Shown here: piece after piece, positions 34,591-42,106 of the stretch
How positions within the stretch are numbered: the first letter of the stretch is position 1
Layout of the letters: each line of letters begins with the position of its first letter
From: CAXMRP01 sp965216515
Lineage (GTDB): Bacteria; Pseudomonadota; Alphaproteobacteria; Rhizobiales; Afifellaceae
Direction of reading: 5' to 3'
DNA: 64,000 nt
Assembly (NCBI GenBank): GCA_965216515.1
Contig: OZ244173.1
Location: 2,046,001-2,110,000 of the forward strand
Program-made: the position numbers and the translations under genes
The notes under the pieces: model-generated
What the model was told of the DNA's origin: nothing
The model's input: the letters and a program-made list of their open reading frames with translations, nothing else
The model's database searches: none

Positions 34591-35361
34591 CTATACACCG
34601 TTCCGTTTGGCCTGTCGAGGGTCGGCCGGCATTTCCGCAACCGATGCGCTGTCGCGCTCCGGTTTCGCTGGCGGCGATGCTGTTCCGGCCAGATCGGGCC
34701 GCCTCTGCCTGGTAATCCGCACCGCCTCCGCATGCCGCCATTTCCCGATTTCCCCATGATGGCCGGACAGCAGCACATCGGGGATGGTCATGCCCTCAAA
34801 CGCCGCCGGCCGGGTATAGTGCGGATACTCCAGAAGACCCGCCTCGAAACTTTCCGACAACCCGGATTCCGGCGCCCCCATGACACCGGGCAGCAAGCGC
34901 ACGCAGGCGTCGACAAGCGCCATGGCGGCGATCTCGCCGCCCGACAGCACGAAGTCGCCGACCGACACTTCTTCCAGATTGCGGGCAGCGATCACGCGCT
35001 CGTCGACGCCCTCGAACCGGCCGCAGACGACGATCGCGCCCGGTCCCTGCGAGAGCCTCCGCACCCGGCCCTGCGTAAGCGGCGCCCCGCGCGGGCTCAT
35101 CAGCAGCCGCGGCCGCGGATCGGCCGGCTCGGCCGCCGCATCGATGGCCGCCGCCAGCACATCGGCCCGCAGTACCATGCCCGGTCCGCCGCCGGCCGGC
35201 CTGTCGTCCACGGCGCGATGGGTGCCGATGCCATGGTCGCGGATATCGGCGACGTCCAGCGACCAGATGCCGGCCGCCAGCGCCCGACCCGCCAGCGACA
35301 CGCCCAGTGGCCCGGGAAACATCTCCGGAAAGAGCGTCAGTATGCTCGCCGCAAACGCCAT
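34591..35361 (-). CDS. trmD: tRNA (guanine37-N1)-methyltransferase
   Basis: TrmD methylates G37 of tRNAs reading CNN codons, preventing frameshifts. The 256-residue protein has the SPOUT trefoil-knot blocks RAVDDRPAGGGPGMVLRADV, CGRFEGVDERV and VGDFVLSGGEIAAMALVDACVRLLPGV, and the C-terminal LLSGHHGEIGKWRHAEAV. GGAGG and a second GGAG precede the ATG. It lies between the ABM-domain gene and rplS in the translation operon. Its C-terminal 25 residues are poorly conserved. Confidence 0.96.
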   Translation of the reverse strand: MAFAASILTLFPEMFPGPLGVSLAGRALAAGIWSLDVADIRDHGIGTHRAVDDRPAGGGPGMVLRADVLAAAIDAAAEPADPRPRLLMSPRGAPLTQGRVRRLSQGPGAIVVCGRFEGVDERVIAARNLEEVSVGDFVLSGGEIAAMALVDACVRLLPGVMGAPESGLSESFEAGLLEYPHYTRPAAFEGMTIPDVLLSGHHGEIGKWRHAEAVRITRQRRPDLAGTASPPAKPERDSASVAEMPADPRQAKRNGV

Positions 35362-35479
35362 GGGTTCTCCATCCTCCAGAGCATGAACGCCATTCGCCGA
35401 AGTCGCAACTTAGCTCTATCCTCTTGTTTTTCCGCGCTTTCTTTTCCGGAAACCGGGTCCCGCCATTCGCGAATACCCG

Positions 35480-35785
35480 CTAGAGCGGCGTGCCCGCATC
35501 CGCTTCGTAGATCCGCACATCGCGCGACAGGATGCCGCCGATCGTGTCCAGCGCATCGCGCCAGGCCGCCATATGCGGGGTGGCGAAGTGGGCTTCCAGA
35601 TGCGCCCGGCTCTCCCATTCTTCGTAGATGCGGACGAGGTTGGGATCGAGAACGTCGAAGGCGAAGGCATAGGTTCGGCACCCGTCTTCCGCCCGCGAGG
35701 CGGCGATCATCGCCTCCGCATGATCCATCCATGCCTCCCGTGTGGCCGGATCGATCCGCACGGCACCGCCGACAATCACCATCAC
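35480..35785 (-). CDS. Antibiotic biosynthesis monooxygenase (ABM) domain protein
   Basis: A 101-residue ferredoxin-like ABM domain protein, similar to YgiN-type quinol monooxygenases. Typical are MVIVGGAVRIDPATREAWMDHAEAMIAASRAEDGCRTYAFAFDVLDP and RIYEEWESRAHLEAHFATPHMAAW. The biochemical role is uncertain; such domains also act in haem or quinone metabolism. Its ATG overlaps the rimM stop by four bases (ATGA), so it is translationally coupled within the rpsP-rimM-trmD-rplS operon, an unusual passenger there. Confidence 0.86.
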   Translation of the reverse strand: MMVIVGGAVRIDPATREAWMDHAEAMIAASRAEDGCRTYAFAFDVLDPNLVRIYEEWESRAHLEAHFATPHMAAWRDALDTIGGILSRDVRIYEADAGTPL

Positions 35786-36306
35786 CTGTCCTCCTTTTCG
35801 ACTTCGATTTCGCCCGGCCGGTCGATGACGAGCCGTCCGCCGGAGATGTCGACCACCGGCACCGTGGCCCGCGTGAACGGCACGAACTCCGTTTCGCCCC
35901 GCTCGCTGGCGATCTCCAGGAGGGGGCCGGCGCCGAAATCCGGCACCGCCGCGACCGTGCCGACCCGATTGCCTGCGGGATCGACCGCGGCCAGCCCGAT
36001 CAGGTCGGCATGATAATACTCATCCTGTCCTGCCGCCGGCAGCGCCGCCCGCGACACATAGAGATCGGCACCGATGAGCGCATCGGCCTGATCGCGGTCG
36101 GCAATCTCGGCAAACCGGACGACCAGCACTCCCTTGGCCGGCCGGGCGGCAGCCACCGTGAGCGTTCGCCCGTCGCCGGTTTGGAGCGGTCCGTAGGCGC
36201 CGAGCGCCATCGGATCATCGGTGAAGCTCTTTACCCGCAACTCGCCGCGCAGGCCATGCGCCGCGCCGATCCGGCCGACGAGCACCCGGTTGTCGTCAGC
36301 AACCAT
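35782..36306 (-). CDS. rimM: 16S rRNA processing protein RimM
   Basis: A 174-residue 30S maturation factor that binds S19 near the 16S 3' domain. The N-terminal domain begins VLVGRIGAAHGLRGELRVKSFTDDP, the conserved family start, and the PRC-barrel domain includes YYHADLIGLAAVDPAGNRVGTVAAVPDFGAGPLLEI. The C-terminal EFVPFTRATVPVVDISGGRLVID is canonical. It lies 23 bp after rpsP and overlaps the ABM gene by four bases. Confidence 0.96.
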   Translation of the reverse strand: MVADDNRVLVGRIGAAHGLRGELRVKSFTDDPMALGAYGPLQTGDGRTLTVAAARPAKGVLVVRFAEIADRDQADALIGADLYVSRAALPAAGQDEYYHADLIGLAAVDPAGNRVGTVAAVPDFGAGPLLEIASERGETEFVPFTRATVPVVDISGGRLVIDRPGEIEVEKEDR

Positions 36307-36329
36307 AAGAGCCGACCCGGCTTCGGGTG

Positions 36330-36839
36330 CTAGTCCGATTTGGTCTTCTCGTCGTCTGTCTCGGCCGGCGCCTCTTCCGCCGGCGCTTCGTCCGCCGGCG
36401 CTTCGTCCGCCGGTGCTTCGTCCGCCGGGGCTTCTTCGGCCGGGGTTTCTTCGGCCGGCGCCTCCGCGGTGGCCTTGGCATCGGCTTCCGCCGCCTTGGC
36501 GTCCTCTTCCGCCTGGCGCTTGGCCTCAAGCCGCTCTTGCGCCTTGGCGCCCGGCTTGGCCTTGTTCGGGTTGTTTCGCGGCGCCCGTGTCAGGATACCG
36601 GCGGCATCGAGGAAGCGCAGCACCCGGTCGGTCGGTTTGGCGCCGCGTTCCAGCCACATTTTCACCCGCTCCGCATCGAGTTTGACCCGCTCATCGGAAT
36701 CTTTCGGCAATAACGGATTGTAGCTGCCGATCCGTTCGATATAGCGGCCGTCGCGCGGTGCCCGTTCGTCGGCAGCCACGATCTGATAGTACGGCCGTTT
36801 CTTGGAGCCGCCGCGGGCCAGTCTCAGTTTCACGGTCAT
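36330..36839 (-). CDS. rpsP: 30S ribosomal protein S16 with long acidic repeat tail
   Basis: S16 starts MTVKLRLARGGSKKRPYYQIV and its conserved part ends about residue 90. The 169-residue length is roughly double the E. coli protein. The tail has a charged helix-like segment (AKAQERLEAKRQAEEDAKAAEADAKA) and then five-residue acidic repeats of the form APADE/APAEE, encoded by 15-bp units of the type GCTTCGTCCGCCGGC on the plus strand. Extended S16 tails occur in alphaproteobacteria; here the repeat number may vary between strains. It follows the GNAT gene by 19 bp and precedes rimM by 23 bp. Confidence 0.96.
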   Translation of the reverse strand: MTVKLRLARGGSKKRPYYQIVAADERAPRDGRYIERIGSYNPLLPKDSDERVKLDAERVKMWLERGAKPTDRVLRFLDAAGILTRAPRNNPNKAKPGAKAQERLEAKRQAEEDAKAAEADAKATAEAPAEETPAEEAPADEAPADEAPADEAPAEEAPAETDDEKTKSD

Positions 36840-36858
36840 GTCGTTTGGTCCTTCGGTT

Positions 36859-37395
36859 TCATGTTTGAATTTCCAGATCTCCGGGTCCGGGGTGACGCCA
36901 CACCTGCGCCGTCTTGCCCCTGAGTTCGATCGTTGTCTCGTGGTGCGCGCCAAGCCGCTCGGCGACCCGCTGCGAGGCGTCGTTGTCCGGGGCGATGTAG
37001 CTGACCATGGTGGTCCGTCCCATCACGTTGTAGGCGTGATCCCGCGCCCGGCGCGCAGCCTCGGTCGCATAGCCCTTGCCGTGGAAGGGGCGCAGCAGCG
37101 CCCAGCCGATCTCCAGTTCCGGCCAGTCGCAGGGGTGCCAGAGACCGGCGAAACCGGCCATGGCACCGCTGTCCTTTTCCTCAATCGCCCAAACGCCGAA
37201 GCCGCGCATCACCCAGTGTCCGATTTCCATGGCGCAAAATCGCCAGGCCGTGCCGGCATCGCCGGGGCCGCCGATGAACCGGGCCAGCGGCGCGTCGGCG
37301 TAAAGCGCGGCCATCGGCTCCGCATCCGCGATTCCCCAGCCGCGCAGCACCAGCCGTTCCGACTCCAGCACGGGAATGTCTGGCACCTGGCTCAT
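36859..37395 (-). CDS. GNAT-family N-acetyltransferase (RimJ/RimL-like)
   Basis: A 178-residue GNAT of the type that acetylates protein N-termini or small molecules. Conserved features are the N-terminal LESERLVLRGWGIADAEPM, the LEIGWALLRPFHGKGYATEAARRARDHAYN acetyl-CoA-binding segment (motif A, Arg/Gln-x-x-Gly-x-Gly/Ala equivalent FHGKGYATEA), and SYIAPDNDASQRVAERLGA. It overlaps the chorismate mutase gene by four bases and lies directly upstream of rpsP, so a ribosomal-protein substrate is attractive but unproven. Confidence 0.88.
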   Translation of the reverse strand: MSQVPDIPVLESERLVLRGWGIADAEPMAALYADAPLARFIGGPGDAGTAWRFCAMEIGHWVMRGFGVWAIEEKDSGAMAGFAGLWHPCDWPELEIGWALLRPFHGKGYATEAARRARDHAYNVMGRTTMVSYIAPDNDASQRVAERLGAHHETTIELRGKTAQVWRHPGPGDLEIQT

Positions 37396-37682
37396 CGGCT
37401 GGCCGCCTCGTGGTGGCGAATAACCTCGCTGATGACGAAATTGAGGAATTTCTCTGCGAACTCCGGATCGAGATTGGCTTTCTCGGCAAGTCGGCGCAGG
37501 CGCGCGATCTGTTCGCGCTCGCGATCCGGATCGGCCGGCGGCATGGCATGTTCGGCCTTCAGCAGGCCGATTCGTCGCGTATGCTTGAAGCGCTCCGCCA
37601 GCAGGTGCACCAGCGCGGCGTCGATATTGTCGATCGACTCGCGGATGGCATGCAGTTCGGCGATGGGATCGTCGGTCGTCAT
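37392..37682 (-). CDS. aroQ: Chorismate mutase, AroQ class
   Basis: A 96-residue all-helical AroQ-type mutase converting chorismate to prephenate for phenylalanine and tyrosine synthesis. Family landmarks are IRESIDNIDAALVHLLAERFKHTRRIGLLKAEH, with the catalytic arginine and lysine, and DPDREREQIARLRRLAEKANLDPEFAEKFLNFVISEVIRHHE. It is monofunctional. It overlaps ffh upstream and the GNAT gene downstream by four bases each. Its place between ffh and rpsP is typical for Rhizobiales. Confidence 0.94.
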   Translation of the reverse strand: MTTDDPIAELHAIRESIDNIDAALVHLLAERFKHTRRIGLLKAEHAMPPADPDREREQIARLRRLAEKANLDPEFAEKFLNFVISEVIRHHEAASR

Positions 37683-39193
37683 TTCTTGAACTTCGTCTTC
37701 ACTTTACCGCCGCCCAATCCCGGCAGACCGCCGGGCAATCCGCCCGGAAGCCCGCCCGGCAGCCCGGCCCCCGCAATGCCGCCGAGATTGCCCGGCAAGC
37801 CCTGCGGCAGACCGCCGCCTTTTTGCAGGTCTTCCAGCATTGCCGGATCCGGCTCCGGCATGCCGCCGCCGAACAGACCGGCCAGACCGCCCTTTCTGCG
37901 GCCGACCTTCTTCATCATGTCGGCCATCTGTCGGTGCATTTTCAGAAGCTTGTTGACGTCCTGCACGGCCAGCCCCGACCCGGCCGCGACCCGTTTCTTG
38001 CGGCTGGCGTTCATCAGCGCCGGCTTGGCCCGCTCCCGCCGGGTCATCGACGAAATGACGGCGAGTTGCCGCTTGACGATGGAATCGTCGATACCCGCCG
38101 CCGCCATCTGGTTCTTCATTTTTCCCATGCCCGGCATCAGACCCATGATGCCGCTCATGCCGCCGATCTTCTGCATCTGCCGAAGCTGTTCGGCGAGATC
38201 GTCGAGATCGAACTGGCCTTTTCTGAGCTTCTCCGCCGCCGCCTGCGCCTTTTCGGCGTCGATGTTTTCCGCCGCTTTCTCCACCAGCGAGACAATGTCG
38301 CCCATGCCGAGAATACGGTCGGCGATGCGGCCGGGGTGAAAGTCCTCCAGCGCGTCCATTTTCTCGCCGGTGCCGATCAGCTTGATCGGCTTGCCGGTCA
38401 CCGCCCGCATGGACAGCGCCGCGCCGCCGCGGCCATCGCCATCGACACGGGTCAGCACGATACCGGTGATCCCCACCCGCTCGTCGAACCGGCGTGCCAC
38501 ATTGACCGCATCCTGGCCGGTCAGCGCATCGGCCACGAGCAGGATCTCGTGCGGCCCCGCCGCCCGCTTGATCTCCTGCATCTCCATCATCAGCGGTTCG
38601 TCGATATGGGTGCGCCCGGCTGTGTCGAACATCACCACGTCATAACCGCCGAGCCGGGCCGCGTTGGCCGCCCGGTTGGCGATCTGCACCGGCGTCTCGC
38701 CGGCAACGATCGGCAGGGTTGCAACGTCGACCTGCTCGCCAAGCACCCTGAGTTGTTCCTGGGCCGCCGGCCGCCGGGTGTCCAGCGACGCCATCAGCAC
38801 CTTTTTCTTCGCCCGGTCGGCCAGCCGCCGGGCGATCTTGGCCGTCGTCGTCGTCTTGCCCGAACCCTGAAGGCCGACCATCATCAGGGCCACCGGCGCC
38901 GGCGCGTTGAGGTCGATCGGTTCGGCATCGGCGCCCAGCGTGGCCACCAGTTCGTCATGGACGATCTTGACCACCATCTGGCCGGGCGTCACTGATTTGA
39001 CGACATCGGCGCCGATCGCCTTCTCCCGCACCCGGTCGGTGAACGAGCGCACCACCTCCAGCGCCACATCGGCCTCAAGCAGGGCCCGGCGCACTTCGCG
39101 CATGGCTTCGCCGACATCCTTCTCCGACAAGGCACCGCGGCCGGTGAGTTTGTCGAAGATGCCCGACAGGCGATCGGAAAGTGTATCGAACAT
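37679..39193 (-). CDS. ffh: Signal recognition particle protein Ffh
   Basis: SRP54 GTPase delivering nascent membrane proteins to FtsY, 504 aa from MFDTLSDRLSGIFDKL. N domain residues 1-90; G domain with GLQGSGKTTTTAKIA (G1), DTRRPAAQEQL, DTAGRTHID (G3), and TRVDGDGRGGAALS (G4/closing loop). The methionine-rich M domain includes GMSGIMGLMPGMGKMKNQM and the SRP RNA-binding SRKKRVAAGSG. The C-terminus is a Gly/Pro/Leu-rich tail of LPGG repeats ending in a lysine-rich GKVKTKFKK. It heads the operon running to rplS and has a recognisable promoter and a structured leader of about 160 nt. Its GTPase partner gene ftsY is 16 kb away. Confidence 0.97.
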   Translation of the reverse strand: MFDTLSDRLSGIFDKLTGRGALSEKDVGEAMREVRRALLEADVALEVVRSFTDRVREKAIGADVVKSVTPGQMVVKIVHDELVATLGADAEPIDLNAPAPVALMMVGLQGSGKTTTTAKIARRLADRAKKKVLMASLDTRRPAAQEQLRVLGEQVDVATLPIVAGETPVQIANRAANAARLGGYDVVMFDTAGRTHIDEPLMMEMQEIKRAAGPHEILLVADALTGQDAVNVARRFDERVGITGIVLTRVDGDGRGGAALSMRAVTGKPIKLIGTGEKMDALEDFHPGRIADRILGMGDIVSLVEKAAENIDAEKAQAAAEKLRKGQFDLDDLAEQLRQMQKIGGMSGIMGLMPGMGKMKNQMAAAGIDDSIVKRQLAVISSMTRRERAKPALMNASRKKRVAAGSGLAVQDVNKLLKMHRQMADMMKKVGRRKGGLAGLFGGGMPEPDPAMLEDLQKGGGLPQGLPGNLGGIAGAGLPGGLPGGLPGGLPGLGGGKVKTKFKK

Positions 39194-39248
39194 CGCGTCC
39201 TCGTGTCCGCTGGCATCGCGGCCGCGGCAACGGGGCCGCGGCCAAAGC

Positions 39249-39284
39249 AAAAAGGCACCTGCGGGCGAATATCGCTGGCAGGTG
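39249..39284 (-). terminator. Terminator-like hairpin inside the ffh leader
   Basis: On the minus strand the stem CACCTGC/GCAGGTG (39256-39262 and 39278-39284) encloses a second stem GCGA/TCGC with a three-base loop and is followed, after CC, by five T (39249-39253). It lies 56 bp before the ffh start and downstream of the likely ffh promoter. No minus-strand gene ends just upstream that it could serve, so it may be an attenuator or the end of a short leader RNA. Confidence 0.65.
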
Positions 39285-39354
39285 TTGGCCGCCGGGATCT
39301 CTTTAGACCTTTTCGGGTCCCGGGGGGCGCTGTCGGTCAACAATCATCAAAGTT
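39285..39354 (-). ncRNA. Structured 5' leader segment of the ffh transcript (candidate)
   Basis: Between the predicted transcription start (about 39354) and the terminator-like hairpin, the minus strand can form CCGG-GACC paired with GGTC and CCGG around a CGAAAA loop, with a ten-base bulge on the 3' side (around 39297-39328). This would precede the terminator hairpin in the same RNA, a layout like an attenuation leader. The segment has no convincing open reading frame with a ribosome-binding site. I cannot assign it to a known RNA family by eye. Confidence 0.4.
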
Positions 39355-39360
39355 GGCGGT

Positions 39361-39389
39361 GACCTAGGGACATTGCGGCGTCCTGTCAA
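39361..39389 (-). promoter_or_regulatory. ffh: Probable ffh promoter
   Basis: TTGACA (39384-39389, minus strand) is separated by 17 bp from TAGGTC (39361-39366), a plausible housekeeping sigma promoter with a perfect -35 and weak -10, as is common in alphaproteobacteria. Transcription would start near 39354, giving a leader of about 160 nt. The rest of the gap to 39507, between this promoter and the divergent gene, shows nothing else I can call. Confidence 0.6.
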
Positions 39390-39506
39390 CCGGCTGCCGG
39401 CGCTGCGAAAGGATGCGACAGTTATCGGTTCCTAAACGATCCTCCGCCAATAATCCGCCGGATTTCGATCGGAAACACCCTGCGCGACAAACCGGAGTGC
39501 CGCCGC

Positions 39507-41072
39507 GTGCCAGCCGCTGCCAATTTTCCGACATCGCAAACCGGATTTCGGTCAAACCGGGCGCTGCGCTCCGATTCCCGCCTTGGCCGGCTCATCCTGC
39601 TCGGCCTGTTCGCACTCGCCGGCGCCTCCTATGCCAACACCGTGCTCGGCACCGACGTGTCCTGGTACATCACGATCTGCGAGCGGTTGCTTGCCGGCGA
39701 CCGGCTTTATGTCGACATTATCGAGGTCAATCCGCCCTTTTCCGTCTGGATGTACCTGCCGGCGGTGATCGCCGCAAAGGCCCTGTCGGTGACGCCGGAA
39801 ACCACGGTCCGGGCCATGCCGGTCCTTGCCGCAGCCGGCAGCCTTTGGCTGACCCGCCATATCATCGCCCGCACCGAACTGCTCCGCCTGCCGCTCCCGT
39901 GGTGGGCGGGCGGCATGGTCGCCGCCGCGCTCCTGCTGGCCCCCGGCCACGAGATCGCCCAGCGCGAGCATATCGGCCTGATTGTCCTCCTGCCGCTGCT
40001 CGCGGTCATCGCCGCCCGCGCCGATGCCGACCGGTCCCGGCGTATTCGGCCATGGATCGCGGTTCTTGCCGGCATCGGCGGCATGATCGTTCTCGGCATC
40101 AAGCCCCACTACGGACTGGCCATCCTGCTGCCGGCGCTGCATGCCGCCTGGCGCCGCCGGTCGCCGGCGCCTGTGCTGGCTCTGGAGATGTGGGTCGCCG
40201 GCGGCCTGTTCGTCGTCTATGTCGCTTGCGTGTGGTGGATCACGCCGGCGTATATCCGGACCTGGGTGCCGATCCTGATCGATGTCTACGTTCCTGTCCG
40301 GCTGCCCCTGGACCTGTTGGCCGGAATGGCCCTGCCGGGCTGGATCGCCATGCTTGGCGCCATCCACGTGCTGGGCGACCGGCCGTGGACCGACACCAGG
40401 GTCGCCGCCCCGGTTCTCGCCGGGGCCGGCATGCTGTTTGTCTATTTCCTGATGGGCAAGGGCTGGTCCTACCATCTCTATCCGGTATTCGGCGCGACCC
40501 TCATCGGCCTCGCCGCTGCTGTGGCGGCACGCCTTCCCGGCAACCGCCGACACTCGCCCGTCGCCTGGGCCGGGATCGCCGCCGCCTGCGCCGGCATCCT
40601 TGCCTTCTGGAACCAGATGGTGGTCACCTACACGATCCCGCCGGCGCTGATTGCCGACATTCGCGCCCAGGGACCCGCACCGGCCATGATGGTCGTCGGC
40701 TCCGACAATTCCTTTGGTCATCCTCTGGTCCGCATGGTCGGCGGTCGCTGGGTCGCCAGCACCGCCGGCCAGTGGATCGGCCGCGGCGCCATGCCGGAAC
40801 GCTATGATGCCGGCCGCAGGGTCGATTCCCGGACCGCCGCGCGGCTCGCCGGATGGCGCGACGGCGACCTCGACCGCCTGCTGCACGATCTGCAAACCGG
40901 CAAGCCGGACATCCTCATTGTCGCCACCCAGGACATCTGGACCCATTTCGCCGTCGCCGATCCGCGCCTCAAGGCGGCGCTGTCCGATTTCCGCCAAAGC
41001 GGCCACCACGACGGCAAGGCGGTGCTGGTGCGCCGCTCGCCCGATGAATCCGCCGCAGGCGCCCCCCGATGA
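39507..41072 (+). CDS. GT-C-like polytopic membrane protein (putative glycosyltransferase)
   Basis: A 521-residue protein with about ten membrane helices. The first extracytoplasmic loop begins DVSWYITICERLLAGDRLYVDIIEVNPPFSVWMYLPA; an aspartate after helix 1 and a second acidic residue in EVNPPF are hallmarks of GT-C transferases that use polyprenyl-phosphate sugars. The soluble C-terminus (about residues 385-521) resembles no domain I know. The GTG start at 39507 has GGAG upstream. Its stop overlaps the ATG of the Lgt-like gene (ATGA), so the two are coupled, suggesting joint envelope modification. Acceptor and sugar are unknown. Confidence 0.72.
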   Translation: MPAAANFPTSQTGFRSNRALRSDSRLGRLILLGLFALAGASYANTVLGTDVSWYITICERLLAGDRLYVDIIEVNPPFSVWMYLPAVIAAKALSVTPETTVRAMPVLAAAGSLWLTRHIIARTELLRLPLPWWAGGMVAAALLLAPGHEIAQREHIGLIVLLPLLAVIAARADADRSRRIRPWIAVLAGIGGMIVLGIKPHYGLAILLPALHAAWRRRSPAPVLALEMWVAGGLFVVYVACVWWITPAYIRTWVPILIDVYVPVRLPLDLLAGMALPGWIAMLGAIHVLGDRPWTDTRVAAPVLAGAGMLFVYFLMGKGWSYHLYPVFGATLIGLAAAVAARLPGNRRHSPVAWAGIAAACAGILAFWNQMVVTYTIPPALIADIRAQGPAPAMMVVGSDNSFGHPLVRMVGGRWVASTAGQWIGRGAMPERYDAGRRVDSRTAARLAGWRDGDLDRLLHDLQTGKPDILIVATQDIWTHFAVADPRLKAALSDFRQSGHHDGKAVLVRRSPDESAAGAPR

Positions 41073-42106
41073 TACATGATTTCGATCTCGCCTTCGCCCG
41101 CCCCTTCGGCCTGCCCCTCTACTGGTATGGCGCCGTCTACACGGTCGGCTTTGCCGGCATCTTCGCCTGGTTCTGGATACGCCGCGCACGGATCGGCTGG
41201 CGCGCCCCGGATGTCTACGATTTCGTCATCCTGATCGCCGCCGGCATCCTGGTCGGCGGCCGCGCCTTCGACATCGCCGTCTACGAGCTCGACTACTACC
41301 GTCACCACCCCCTCCACGCATTCGACTGGTGGCGCGGCGGTCTTGCCACCCATGGCGTGCTTCTGGGTGCCGCCGCCGGCACGGCGATCTTCTGCAGGTT
41401 GCGCGGCAAGCCGTTTCTCGCCACCATCGACGAGGCTGTGGTGCCGGCCGCCTTCCTGTTTGCCGTCGGCCGCATCGGCAATTTTCTCGAAGGCGGTGTC
41501 GTCGGGGCGCCGACCGCCTTGCCCTGGGGCGTCGTCTATCCCGATCTCGACAGCGCCCGGCATCCGGTGGCCCTCTATGAAAGCGCCAAGAACTTTCTCA
41601 TCATCCCGGTTCTGATCGCCGTTCTCGCCCGCTATCCTGCCGGCCGCGGCGCGGCCACAGGCGCGTTCATCTTCCTCTATGCCTTCCTGCGCTTTCTGGT
41701 CGACCTTTTCCGCGATTACGAGAGCGCCTGGGCGGGCCTCGGCAAGGGCCAGTTCTTCAATCTCGCCATGGCGGCGATCGGCCTTGTCCTGTTCATCATA
41801 TGCCTGCGCCGAACCATATTGCCGCCGGCTGCGACCGCCACGCCGCCCGCCAACGCCCCGACCGGCCCGGCGCGGGTCGGACCGGCGCGCGTCGTGCTCC
41901 TCGCCGCGCTTTGCCTTTATCCGCTTGGCATTCCGACAAGCTGGACCAGAACCAATATCGAGGAAAAGCGCCGCAACACCGAAGAAAGCCGCACCGGCAG
42001 CGCATTACCCGGCCGGCCCGTCGCCGTGGCCAACAAGGAACCAGGTCGCCACCGGTCCGGCACCCTTGACCTCGATCGTGCCACGCGGCGCAAACGCGAA
42101 GTGTGA
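41069..42106 (+). CDS. Lgt-family (prolipoprotein diacylglyceryl transferase-like) paralogue
   Basis: A 345-residue membrane protein of the Lgt family: LPLYWYGAVYTVGF start, WWRGGLATHGVLLGAAAG with a conserved histidine (H95), GRIGNFLEGGVVG (residues 134-146), YPDLDSARHPVALYES, and FLYAFLRFLVDLFRDYE. The Lgt signature GRxGNF is kept, but the following N-x-E is E-x-G, so it deviates at two signature positions. The C-terminus carries an extra hydrophobic stretch and a 50-residue charged tail that overlaps the cyclase gene by 102 bp on the other strand. It may be a specialised paralogue rather than the essential Lgt; I leave the symbol empty. Confidence 0.78.
   Translation: MIHDFDLAFARPFGLPLYWYGAVYTVGFAGIFAWFWIRRARIGWRAPDVYDFVILIAAGILVGGRAFDIAVYELDYYRHHPLHAFDWWRGGLATHGVLLGAAAGTAIFCRLRGKPFLATIDEAVVPAAFLFAVGRIGNFLEGGVVGAPTALPWGVVYPDLDSARHPVALYESAKNFLIIPVLIAVLARYPAGRGAATGAFIFLYAFLRFLVDLFRDYESAWAGLGKGQFFNLAMAAIGLVLFIICLRRTILPPAATATPPANAPTGPARVGPARVVLLAALCLYPLGIPTSWTRTNIEEKRRNTEESRTGSALPGRPVAVANKEPGRHRSGTLDLDRATRRKREV

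Noticed and set aside
36370..36450. The 15-bp repeats as a CRISPR array
   Set aside because: Units are contiguous with no spacers, in frame with rpsP and coding for an acidic tail.
39194..39343. N-terminal extension of Ffh from the TTG at 39343
   Set aside because: The extra residues are Arg/Pro-rich and unlike the family, lie over the predicted RNA structure, and lack a ribosome-binding site.
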